Source: Streptomyces smaragdinus
Lineage (GTDB): Bacteria; Actinomycetota; Actinomycetes; Streptomycetales; Streptomycetaceae
Direction: 5' to 3'
Length of the DNA stretch: 64,000 nucleotides
Assembly (NCBI RefSeq): GCF_009604385.1
Contig: NZ_WEGJ01000016.1
Span: 1 to 64,000 of the forward strand
Shown: positions 24,755-32,410 of the stretch, piece by piece
Numbering within the stretch: the stretch's first letter is position 1
Layout of the letters: every line of letters begins with the position of its first letter
Notes under the pieces: generated by a model
What the model saw: only the letters and a program-made list of their open reading frames with translations
What the model was told of the DNA's origin: nothing
Databases searched by the model: none
Translations under genes and position numbers: made by a program

Positions 24755-24953
24755 CGCCTCCGTAATCGCCTCGTGGCGCAAGTCGTCATACAGTGGGTCC
24801 GAGAATCAGAACTGCGTTGAGATCTCCGAGGAGTATCCCGGCGCCATCCCGGTACGTGACTCCAAGGACCCGCACGGTCCCGCCCTCATGTTCCGCGCGG
24901 ATGGCTGGAGTTCCTTCATCGAAGCCATAAAGCGCGGAGAATTCTCGGTCTGA
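24732..24953 (+). CDS. DUF397 small protein
   Basis: 73 aa, ATG 24732 inside the 3' end of the XRE gene. DUF397 landmarks: IASWRKSSYSGSENQNCVEISEE, AIPVRDSKDPHGPALMF and WSSFIEAIKRGEF. Translationally coupled to its cognate DUF5753 regulator. Relatives act as small modulators of the partner. A hairpin terminator follows directly. Confidence 0.92.
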   Translation: MSPASIPDASVIASWRKSSYSGSENQNCVEISEEYPGAIPVRDSKDPHGPALMFRADGWSSFIEAIKRGEFSV

Positions 24954-24963
24954 GGAAAACGCC

Positions 24964-24995
24964 GACGGCCCCAGTCACCCACGACCGGGGCCGTC
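24964..24995. terminator. Hairpin between convergent genes
   Basis: Stem GACGGCCCC (24964-24972) / GGGGCCGTC (24987-24995), 14-nt loop. It lies between the DUF397 stop and the convergent acyl-CoA dehydrogenase stop, so it may work both ways. Confidence 0.75.
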
Positions 24996-25008
24996 AGTCA
25001 CACAGCCG

Positions 25009-26178
25009 TTACGCCACCGGCAGCCCCAACTCGCGGGCAATCAGCATCCGCTGGACCTCGCTCGTGCCCTCGCCGATCTCCAGGATCTTCGAGTCGCGCC
25101 ACATGCGGGCCACCGGGTACTCGTTCATGAAGCCGTAGCCGCCGTGGATCTGCGTCGCCTCTCGGGCGTTGTCCACCGCGATCGTCGAGGAGTACAGCTT
25201 GGCCAGGGCGGCTTCCTTCTTGAAGGGTTCGCCGTGGACCAGGCGGGACGCCGCGTCGCGCCAGGCGAGGCGGGAGGTGTGGGCCTTCAGTTCCATGTCC
25301 GCCAGCTTGAACTGGATCGCCTGGTTGACGCCGATCGGGCGGCCGAACGCGTGGCGTTCCTTCGCGTACTTCACCGACTCGTCCACGCAGCCCTGCGCCA
25401 GGCCCGTGCCCAGGGCCGCGATCGCGATGCGGCCCTCGTCGAGGATGCGGAGGAACTGGGCGTAGCCGCGGCCCCGTTCGCCGAGGAGGTTCGCCGAGGG
25501 GACGCGGACCTCGTCGAAGGAGAGCTCGCGGGTGTCCGAGGCGTTCCAGCCGACCTTCGAGTACGGGGCCGCGACCGTGAAGCCGGGGGTGCCCGACGGG
25601 ACGATGATCGCGGAGATCTCCGGGCGGCCGTTGTCGCGGGTGCCCGTCACCGCCGTCACCGTGACCAGGCCCGTGATGTCCGTACCGGAGTTGGTGATGA
25701 AGCACTTGGAGCCGTTGATCACCCACTCGTCGGTGTCCGGGTCCAGTCGTGCCGTCGTACGGGTACCCCCCGCGTCCGAGCCCGCGCCCGGCTCCGTCAG
25801 GCCGAAGGCGCCCAGCATCTCGCCCGAGCACAGCTTCGGGAGCCAGGTGCGCTTCTGCTCCTCCGTGCCGAAGAGATGGATGGGCATCGCGCCCAGCGAC
25901 ACCGCCGCCTCCAGGGTGATCGCGACCGAGGAGTCGACGCGCGCCAGCTCCTCCAGGGCGAGGCCCAGGGCGAGGTAGTCGCCGCCCATGCCGCCGTACT
26001 CCTCGGGGAACGGCAGGCCGAACAGGCCCATGCGGCCCATCTCGCGGATGATGTCGTACGGGAACTCGTGCCGCTCGTAGTAGTCGCCGATCTTGGGGGC
26101 GACGACGTCGTGCGCGAACTCCTCGACCGTACGGCGGAGTTCCTCCAGCTCGGGGTCGAGTCGGTGGTCGAGGGACAT
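25009..26178 (-). CDS. acdH: Acyl-CoA dehydrogenase of branched-chain amino acid catabolism
   Basis: 389 aa from ATG 26178. ACAD fold with FAD/substrate motifs LTEPGAGSDAGGTRT (~residue 130), AFGRPIGVNQAIQFKLAD and QIHGGYGFMNEYPVARM. The C-terminal loop reads LEIGEGTSEVQRM, with Glu retained. It is the last gene of the operon carboxylase beta, alpha, HMG-CoA lyase, ACAD, starting 2 bp after the lyase stop. That context points to isovaleryl-CoA (and perhaps isobutyryl-CoA) dehydrogenation; I recall the equivalent S. coelicolor gene being called acdH. Likely repressed by the divergent TetR protein. Confidence 0.93.
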   Translation of the reverse strand: MSLDHRLDPELEELRRTVEEFAHDVVAPKIGDYYERHEFPYDIIREMGRMGLFGLPFPEEYGGMGGDYLALGLALEELARVDSSVAITLEAAVSLGAMPIHLFGTEEQKRTWLPKLCSGEMLGAFGLTEPGAGSDAGGTRTTARLDPDTDEWVINGSKCFITNSGTDITGLVTVTAVTGTRDNGRPEISAIIVPSGTPGFTVAAPYSKVGWNASDTRELSFDEVRVPSANLLGERGRGYAQFLRILDEGRIAIAALGTGLAQGCVDESVKYAKERHAFGRPIGVNQAIQFKLADMELKAHTSRLAWRDAASRLVHGEPFKKEAALAKLYSSTIAVDNAREATQIHGGYGFMNEYPVARMWRDSKILEIGEGTSEVQRMLIARELGLPVA

Positions 26179-26180
26179 GT

Positions 26181-27122
26181 TCAGGACTCCTTGTGGGAGA
26201 GAGCGATCACGGTGCGGGAGGGGCTGGGGCGGCCGAGTTCGCCGGCCATCCAGGCGCTGGTGGCCACCAGGGCGTCCAGGTCGACGCCGGTGTCGATGCC
26301 GAGGCCCTGGAGCATCCAGACGAGGTCCTCGGTAGCGAGGTTTCCGGTGGCGCTCTTCGCGAACGGGCAGCCGCCCAGGCCGCCCGCGCTGGCGTCGACG
26401 GTGGTCACGCCGTGCTGGAGGGCGGCGAGGGTGTTGGCCAGGGCCTGGCCGTAGGTGTCGTGGAAGTGGACGCCGAGGGCGGGCGTGGGGACGCCGGCCT
26501 CGTTGAGGGCGGCGAGCAGCTCCTGGACGTGGCCCGCGGTGGCGACGCCGATCGTGTCGCCCAGGCTGAGCTCGTCGCAGCCCATGGCGAGCAGCCGGCG
26601 GCAGGCGGCGACAACCTGCGGGACGGGGACCGCGCCCTCCCACGGGTCGCCGAAGCACATGGAGAGGTAGCCGCGGACGTGGCTGCCGGCCTCCTTCGCG
26701 GCGGCCACCACCGGCTCGAACATCGCCATCGACTCGGCGACCGAGCGGTTGAGGTTCCGCTGGGCGAAGGTCTCCGTGGCGCTGGCGAAGATCGCGATAC
26801 GGGTGGCGCCCAGCGCCTGCGCCCGCTCCAGGCCGCGGGTGTTGGGGACGAGGACCGGCAGGTGGACGCCCTCGATGTCCGACAGTCGCGGATACAACGA
26901 CTCCGCGTCGGCGAGCTGCGGCACCCACTTGGGGTGGACGAAGCTCGTCGCCTCGACCGTGGTCAGCCCCGCCGCCGCCAGCCGGTGGATGAACTCCGCC
27001 TTGACGTCGGTCGGGACCTGCCCCTTCTCGTTCTGCAGCCCGTCGCGCGGGCCCACCTCGTGGATCCGGACCCGGGACGGCAGACCCTCCCGGGGGAACC
27101 GCATGGGCAGGGTCGTCGTCAT
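26181..27122 (-). CDS. mvaB: Hydroxymethylglutaryl-CoA lyase
   Basis: 313 aa. DRE-TIM barrel with VRIHEVGPRDGLQNEKG at strand 1 (catalytic Arg/Asp), SLGDTIGVATAG, HFHDTYGQALAN and the lyase signature GGLGGCPFAKSATGNLATED carrying the loop Cys. It cleaves HMG-CoA into acetoacetate and acetyl-CoA, the last step of leucine degradation. The start overlaps the alpha-subunit stop by ATGA, so expression is coupled. Length is normal for the family. Confidence 0.95.
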   Translation of the reverse strand: MTTTLPMRFPREGLPSRVRIHEVGPRDGLQNEKGQVPTDVKAEFIHRLAAAGLTTVEATSFVHPKWVPQLADAESLYPRLSDIEGVHLPVLVPNTRGLERAQALGATRIAIFASATETFAQRNLNRSVAESMAMFEPVVAAAKEAGSHVRGYLSMCFGDPWEGAVPVPQVVAACRRLLAMGCDELSLGDTIGVATAGHVQELLAALNEAGVPTPALGVHFHDTYGQALANTLAALQHGVTTVDASAGGLGGCPFAKSATGNLATEDLVWMLQGLGIDTGVDLDALVATSAWMAGELGRPSPSRTVIALSHKES

Positions 27123-29074
27123 TCGGAGACCTCCTCGTCCGACGAGTCCGACTCGTCCGGCTGGACCACCGCCAGCACCTGGTCCATCGCCACGGTCGAG
27201 CCCGCGCTCACATCCAGCTCCGTGACCGTCCCGGCGTGCGGCGCGGAGATCACGTGCTCCATCTTCATCGCCTCCACCACCAGCAGGCTCTGCCCCGCCG
27301 CGACGTGCTCCCCCACGGCGGCCTTGACCACCGTCACCGTCCCCGGCATCGGCGCCGTCAGCGCGTCCGCCCCCGACGCCGCGGCCGACCCCCGGGCGGC
27401 GATCGGGTCGTAGCCCTGTACGTGCCAGGCGTCACCGTCCCGCCCCAGCAGCCACCCCTCGGGGCTGGGCGCCACGGCGAACCGGAAAACAACCCCGTCC
27501 AGCTCCGTGACCGCCGTGGAGCCGTCCCGCGCGAGCACCCCCGAGGCCGTGTACGTCACCGGCTCATGCCCCGGCACCCGCAGCTCGTGCCGTATCGGCA
27601 CCGGCGTCCCGCCCATCCGCCACCCGGAGGGCACCGCAAAGGGATCCACCCAGCCACCGGGCGAAGGCGTCAGCGCATCCTCCGCCAGCAGGGCAGCCGT
27701 CTCGTACACCTCCCCCGGCACCTCCCCCGGCACCAGCCCCGCGGCCTCCCGATCGACCAGCCCCGTGTCCAACTCCCCGGCGCCGACGGCAGGCAGACCG
27801 AGCAACCGCCGCAGGAACCCGGCGTTCGTATCGACCCCCAGCACCACCGTCCCCGCGAGGGCGGCCCGCAGCCGCCGCAGCGCCGTGGCGCGATCGGGCC
27901 CGTACGCGATGACCTTGGCCAGCATCGGGTCGTACGCCGTCCCGACCTCGCACCCCTCGTACAGCCCGGAGTCCACCCGGATCCCCGGCCCCGACGGCTC
28001 CCGAAGCAGCCGTACACGACCGGCGGACGGCAGGAAGTCCACCCGGTCACCGCTGACCCGGGCCGTCTCGGCGCAGATCCGCGCCTCGATGGCGTGCCCG
28101 GTCAACGGAACGGACGTGAACGGCAGCGGCTCCCCAGCCGCCACCCGAAGCTGCCACTCGACCAGATCCAGCCCCGTGACCAGCTCGGTCACCGGATGCT
28201 CGACCTGAAGCCGGGTGTTCATCTCCATGAAGTAGTACGCGGACGGATCCGACCCCGGAACGATGAACTCCACCGTCCCCGCCCCGACATACCCGCAGGA
28301 CCGAGCCGCCTGCACGGCGGCCTCACCCATCGCCTCCCGGGTCGCCTCGTCCAGCAGGACGGACGGCGCCTCCTCGACGATCTTCTGATGCCGCCGCTGC
28401 AGCGAGCACTCTCGCTCACCGAGGTGCACGACGTTCCCGTGCCCGTCCGCCAGCACCTGGATCTCGATGTGCCGCGGCCGGTCGATCCACCGCTCCACCA
28501 GCAGCGTGTCGTCCCCGAAGGACCCCAGCGCCTCCCGCCGCGCCGCCGCGATCTCCTCGGGCAGCACGGCCAGATCCCGCACCAGCCGCATCCCCTTGCC
28601 GCCACCGCCCGCGGAGGGCTTGAGCAGCACCGGAACGCCGATCTCGCGCGCGGCCCCCGTCAGCTCGGCGTCCGTCAGCCCGCTCCCGGAGGACCCCGGC
28701 ACGACCGGCACCCCGGCCGCCCGTACGGTCTCCTTGGCGCGGATCTTGTCGCCCATCAGCTCGATCGCCTCGGCCGGGGGGCCGAGGAAGACCAGCCCGG
28801 CGTCGGCACAGGCCCGGGCGAACGAAGCGTTCTCCGCGAGGAAGCCGTAGCCGGGATGAACGGCCTGGGCTCCCACCGAAGCAGCGGCCCGAACCAGCTC
28901 CTCGGAAGACAGATAACTGGCGATACGAACCGACGTATCCGCCTCCCGCACATGCAGCGCCGCGGCGTCCGCGTCCGTGAAGACGGCCGCCGAACGCACG
29001 CCCAGCGACCGGAGCGTGCGGATGACCCGGACCGCGATCTCGCCGCGATTGGCGATGAGAACTGTCTCGAACAT
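27119..29074 (-). CDS. Acyl-CoA carboxylase alpha subunit (biotin carboxylase + BCCP), methylcrotonyl-CoA type
   Basis: 651 aa from ATG 29074, which has GAGG 6 nt upstream; an ATG two codons earlier (29080) abuts it. Biotin carboxylase region ~1-450: FETVLIANRGEIAVRV, ATP-grasp loop PSAGGGGKGMRLV, HIEIQVLADGHGNVVHLGERECS, FMEMNTRLQVEHPVTE. A middle domain follows, then a biotinyl domain with VEAMKMEHV (Lys biotinylation site, ~residue 615). It carboxylates biotin with bicarbonate and ATP. Downstream of the beta subunit and upstream of HMG-CoA lyase, so 3-methylcrotonyl-CoA is the likely substrate of the complex. The C-terminal tail DESDSSDEEVSE is unusually acidic. Confidence 0.94.
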   Translation of the reverse strand: MFETVLIANRGEIAVRVIRTLRSLGVRSAAVFTDADAAALHVREADTSVRIASYLSSEELVRAAASVGAQAVHPGYGFLAENASFARACADAGLVFLGPPAEAIELMGDKIRAKETVRAAGVPVVPGSSGSGLTDAELTGAAREIGVPVLLKPSAGGGGKGMRLVRDLAVLPEEIAAARREALGSFGDDTLLVERWIDRPRHIEIQVLADGHGNVVHLGERECSLQRRHQKIVEEAPSVLLDEATREAMGEAAVQAARSCGYVGAGTVEFIVPGSDPSAYYFMEMNTRLQVEHPVTELVTGLDLVEWQLRVAAGEPLPFTSVPLTGHAIEARICAETARVSGDRVDFLPSAGRVRLLREPSGPGIRVDSGLYEGCEVGTAYDPMLAKVIAYGPDRATALRRLRAALAGTVVLGVDTNAGFLRRLLGLPAVGAGELDTGLVDREAAGLVPGEVPGEVYETAALLAEDALTPSPGGWVDPFAVPSGWRMGGTPVPIRHELRVPGHEPVTYTASGVLARDGSTAVTELDGVVFRFAVAPSPEGWLLGRDGDAWHVQGYDPIAARGSAAASGADALTAPMPGTVTVVKAAVGEHVAAGQSLLVVEAMKMEHVISAPHAGTVTELDVSAGSTVAMDQVLAVVQPDESDSSDEEVSE

Positions 29075-29082
29075 CGTCATCC

Positions 29083-30702
29083 TCACATCCGGAAGACGCC
29101 GAACTCCGGGTCCCGGAGCGGCGCGTTGGCGCAGGCGGTCAGGGCCAGACCCAGCACCTGGCGGGTCTCCATGGGGTCGATCACACCGTCGTCCCAGAGC
29201 CGGGCGGTGGCGTAGTACGCGTTCCCCTGCGTCTCGTACTGCGCGCGCACGGGAGCCTTGAACGCCTCCTCGTCCTCCGCCGGCCAGGTCTCGCCGCGCC
29301 CCTCGAGCTGGTCGCGCTTGACGGTGGCCAGCACGGACGCGGCCTGCTCGCCGCCCATCACGGAGATCTTGGCGTTCGGCCACATCCACAGGAAGCGGGG
29401 GCTGTACGCACGGCCGCACATCGAATAGTTGCCCGCCCCGTACGAGCCGCCGACGACGACCGTCAGCTTCGGCACCCGGGTGCAGGCGACGGCGGTGACC
29501 ATCTTGGCGCCGTGCTTGGCGATGCCGCCGGCCTCGTAGTCGCGGCCGACCATGAAGCCGGAGATGTTCTGCAGGAACAGCAGCGGGATGCCGCGCTGGT
29601 CGCACAGCTCGATGAAGTGGGCGCCCTTCTGGGCGCTCTCGGAGAAAAGGATGCCGTTGTTCGCGACGATGCCCACGGGGTGGCCGTGGATCCGGGCGAA
29701 GCCGGTGACCAGCGTCGTACCGAACTCGGCCTTGAACTCCTGGAAGCGGGACCCGTCGACGAGCCGGGCGATGATCTCGCGGCTGTCGTACGGGGTACGC
29801 GAGTCGACCGGCACGGCCCCGTACAGCCCGGCGGGGTCGACCTTCGGCTCCACGGCCGCCCGCGAGGACCAGGGCAGCGGGCCCCGCTCCGGCAGCGTGG
29901 CGACGATGTTGCGGACGATCCGCAGCGCGTGCGCGTCGTCCTCCGCGAGATGGTCCGTGACGCCGGAGGTACGGGAGTGGACCTCGCCGCCGCCCAGCTC
30001 CTCCGCCGTGACGACCTCGCCGGTGGCGGCCTTCACCAGCGGGGGGCCGCCGAGGAAGATCGTGCCCTGGTTGCGGACGATGACCGCCTCGTCCGACATG
30101 GCCGGGACGTACGCCCCGCCGGCCGTGCAGGAGCCGAGGACGGCGGCGATCTGGGGGATGCCGGCGCCGGACATCCGGGCCTGGTTGTAGAAGATCCGGC
30201 CGAAGTGCTCGCGGTCGGGGAAGACCTCGTCCTGCATGGGCAGGAAGGCGCCGCCGGAGTCGACGAGGTACACGCACGGCAGTCGGTTCTCCAGCGCCAC
30301 CTCCTGGGCGCGGAGGTGCTTCTTGACCGTCATCGGGTAGTACGTGCCGCCCTTGACGGTGGCGTCGTTCGCGACGACCACGCACTCGCGGCCCGAGATC
30401 CGACCGATGCCGGTGATCATCCCGGCGGCGGGGGCGGCGTCGCCGTACATCCCGTCGGCGGCCAGCGGGGCCAGCTCCAGGAACGGGGAGCCGGGGTCGA
30501 GGAGGGTGTCGACGCGGTCGCGCGGGAGGAGCTTGCCGCGGGCCGTGTGGCGGTCGCGGGCCTTCTCGCCGCCGCCGCGGCGGGCCGCCGCCAGCTTCTC
30601 GTGGAGCTGGCCGACGAGCGCCCGGTGCGCGGCCTCGTTGGCCCGCCAGGCCTCGGACGCCGGGTCGGCGGCGGTCCCGAGGACGGGTGCGTCCTGGTCC
30701 AC
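29083..30702 (-). CDS. Acyl-CoA carboxylase beta subunit (carboxyltransferase), methylcrotonyl-CoA type
   Basis: 539 aa, GTG 30702. Crotonase-like carboxyltransferase halves: N-domain with RGKLLPRDRVDTLLDPGSPF, CVYLVDSGGAFLPMQDEVFPD and GSCTAGGAYVPAM; C-domain with NNGILFSESAQKGAHFIELC, FLQNISGFMVG, GGSYGAGNYSMCGRAY and WMWPNAKISVMGGEQAA. The wording LPMQDEVFPDREHFGRIFYNQA is typical of methylcrotonyl-CoA rather than propionyl-CoA carboxylases. First gene of the four-gene leucine operon, driven from the promoter region shared with the TetR gene. Confidence 0.95.
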   Translation of the reverse strand: MDQDAPVLGTAADPASEAWRANEAAHRALVGQLHEKLAAARRGGGEKARDRHTARGKLLPRDRVDTLLDPGSPFLELAPLAADGMYGDAAPAAGMITGIGRISGRECVVVANDATVKGGTYYPMTVKKHLRAQEVALENRLPCVYLVDSGGAFLPMQDEVFPDREHFGRIFYNQARMSGAGIPQIAAVLGSCTAGGAYVPAMSDEAVIVRNQGTIFLGGPPLVKAATGEVVTAEELGGGEVHSRTSGVTDHLAEDDAHALRIVRNIVATLPERGPLPWSSRAAVEPKVDPAGLYGAVPVDSRTPYDSREIIARLVDGSRFQEFKAEFGTTLVTGFARIHGHPVGIVANNGILFSESAQKGAHFIELCDQRGIPLLFLQNISGFMVGRDYEAGGIAKHGAKMVTAVACTRVPKLTVVVGGSYGAGNYSMCGRAYSPRFLWMWPNAKISVMGGEQAASVLATVKRDQLEGRGETWPAEDEEAFKAPVRAQYETQGNAYYATARLWDDGVIDPMETRQVLGLALTACANAPLRDPEFGVFRM

Positions 30703-30724
30703 TGAGGGGCCCCTTACGCAGATC

Positions 30725-30771
30725 GGTTAATGAGCGTTAACGTAACACCGTCAGGTTAACGAGCATTAACC
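30725..30771. promoter_or_regulatory. Paired TetR operators in the divergent promoter
   Basis: Two 17-bp sites face each other: GGTTAATGAGCGTTAAC (30725-30741) and GTTAACGAGCATTAACC (30755-30771), with 13 bp between. Each is also internally symmetric (TTAAnGnnCnTTAA). They fill the 89-bp gap between the carboxylase operon and the TetR gene, which explains control of both directions by one repressor. Confidence 0.8.
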
Positions 30772-30791
30772 GACCTGTCTAGGATGGAACC

Positions 30792-31400
30792 ATGAGCACC
30801 GAGGTCCCCGCGCTCACGCGCCGCGAGCAGATCCTGAGGGAAGCCGCCCGCCTCTTCGCCGAGCGCGGATTCCACGGCGTGGGCGTGGACGAGATAGGGG
30901 CGGCCGTCGGCATCAGCGGCCCCGGGCTGTACCGGCACTTCCCCGGCAAGGACGCCATGCTGGCGGAGCTGCTGGTGGGCATCAGCGAGCGGCTGCTGGC
31001 CGCGGGGCGCCACCGCGCGGCGGACGCGTCGGGCGAGGCGCTGCTGGACGCGCTGATCGAGGGGCACATCGACTTCGCGCTGGACGACCGGCCGCTGATC
31101 ATCCTGCACGACCGGGAGCTGGACCGGCTGCGCGACGAGGACCGCAAGCTGGTGCGTCAGCTGCAGCGGCAGTACGTGGAGCAGTGGGTGGCCGTGGTCC
31201 GCGAGGTGTATCCGGGGCTGGGCGACGCGGAGGCCCGTACGGCGGTGCACGCGGTGTTCGGCCTGCTGAACTCGACGCCGCATCTGAGCCCGCGCGCCAG
31301 CCTCCCGGGGCGGGACGCGACGGCGCTGCTGCTGCACCGGCTGGCCCGGGGAGCGTTCGCGGCCGCCGCCGCGGGTGCGACGGCGGCCGGCGGTTCGTAG
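30792..31400 (+). CDS. TetR-family regulator of the leucine/isovalerate operon
   Basis: 202 aa, ATG 30792. N-terminal TetR HTH (residues ~8-60): RREQILREAARLFAERGFHG, VGVDEIGAAVGISGPGLYRHFPGKDAML. The C-terminal helical ligand domain (~75-200) is not diagnostic. It is divergent from the carboxylase/HMG-CoA lyase/acyl-CoA dehydrogenase operon across two inverted operator sites, so it almost certainly represses that operon and itself, with an acyl-CoA intermediate as the probable inducer (inference from the pathway). Confidence 0.92.
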   Translation: MSTEVPALTRREQILREAARLFAERGFHGVGVDEIGAAVGISGPGLYRHFPGKDAMLAELLVGISERLLAAGRHRAADASGEALLDALIEGHIDFALDDRPLIILHDRELDRLRDEDRKLVRQLQRQYVEQWVAVVREVYPGLGDAEARTAVHAVFGLLNSTPHLSPRASLPGRDATALLLHRLARGAFAAAAAGATAAGGS

Positions 31401-31406
31401 GAGGCC

Positions 31407-32267
31407 CTACGGGTTGGTCTGCGCGGGCACGGAGGCCAGCCGGGCCGCGACCTTCTCGGCGATCTTCTCCGCGAGCTGGTCGACCAGCCCCGGATGCTCC
31501 GCCAGCGCCGCCGCGAGGGCGGTGATCTGCTCCGCGGTGAGCTCTATCTCCGTCAGGTCGGCCAGCTTCTCCTGGACGGCGCGGGCGCGCAGATTGGTGT
31601 CCCGCAGATAGCTCGCCGGAGTCCAGGTGGGGTTGTCCGGATTCTCCACGGGGGCCTTCACGAAGTCGGTGTTCCAGACCTTCTTCGCGTCGGTGTCGGT
31701 CAGCGGCATGTCATCCTCCTGCGCCCAGGCCCGCATCGCCGCTCGGGATGCGAAGCGCGCCACGTTGGTGTCGAGCGGTCTCGACGTGTACTGGTGGATC
31801 AGCCACTCGGCGCGGATGCCCGGTTTCCCGGCGGGCACGCCGTAGTGCGCGACCCACAGGCCGTCGCCCGCGAACGAGGTGGTGTCGCGGTTCAGCCAGA
31901 AGTCGGTGCTGCAGTAGAGCAGCACCCGGTGGTCCGGTCTCAGCCGCTTCACCTCGCGCAGGAAGGCGTCCTTCTCCGCGCAGGTCGCGGCCGTACCGTC
32001 GGAGGTGCGCTCCCAGTCGCAGGCCAGCACGTCGCCCTCGCGGGAGACGCACTTGTCCACGAAGTAGCGTGCCTGCGCGGCGATGTTGCCCGGCCACAGG
32101 AAGTGGTAGAAGCCCACGACCAGCCCCGCGGAGCGGGCCCGGCGGGCGTGGGCGGACTGTCTGGGGTCGGTGTAGGTGCGGCCCTCGGTCGCCTTCATGA
32201 TGCAGAAGTCGAAGCCGCCGGTGGGAAACGTCGACTGATGGTTGCTGACGTCTATGCCCTTGATCAC
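31407..32267 (-). CDS. GH25-type lysozyme with phage-lysin-like C-terminus
   Basis: 286 aa, ATG 32267. GH25 barrel (~1-185): GIDVSNHQ, FCIMKATEGRTYTDP, GFYHFLWPG, VLACDWERTSD (acidic residues of the active site), LLYCSTDFWLNRD, and WLIHQYTS. The C-terminal part has PLTDTDAKKVWNTDFVKAP and a long helical tail (DLTEIELTAEQITALAAALAE) of a type I associate with actinophage endolysins. There is no signal peptide, so without a holin it would stay inside; it may be a domesticated phage gene or released by lysis. It cleaves peptidoglycan glycan strands. Stands alone beside the TetR gene. Confidence 0.88.
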   Translation of the reverse strand: MIKGIDVSNHQSTFPTGGFDFCIMKATEGRTYTDPRQSAHARRARSAGLVVGFYHFLWPGNIAAQARYFVDKCVSREGDVLACDWERTSDGTAATCAEKDAFLREVKRLRPDHRVLLYCSTDFWLNRDTTSFAGDGLWVAHYGVPAGKPGIRAEWLIHQYTSRPLDTNVARFASRAAMRAWAQEDDMPLTDTDAKKVWNTDFVKAPVENPDNPTWTPASYLRDTNLRARAVQEKLADLTEIELTAEQITALAAALAEHPGLVDQLAEKIAEKVAARLASVPAQTNP

Positions 32268-32410
32268 AGAACCTCCGGGGGCGGACGCCGGTCACGGACA
32301 GGTACGAACTCTGTAGGTGTACCCCGTCACGGTGACATCGACCGTCCCCACGCGGGTCGGCTCCGGCGTACGCGCCCCCGGGCGCGGGGCGCCTGGTATG
32401 GGGGGCTTCC

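Noticed and set aside
32268..32410. Short minus-strand frame ending ...DVTVTGYTYRVRTCP between the GH25 and hexosaminidase genes
   Set aside because: Plausible-looking last ~17 residues, but no start codon with RBS and no family I recognise; may be the tail of a lost gene.
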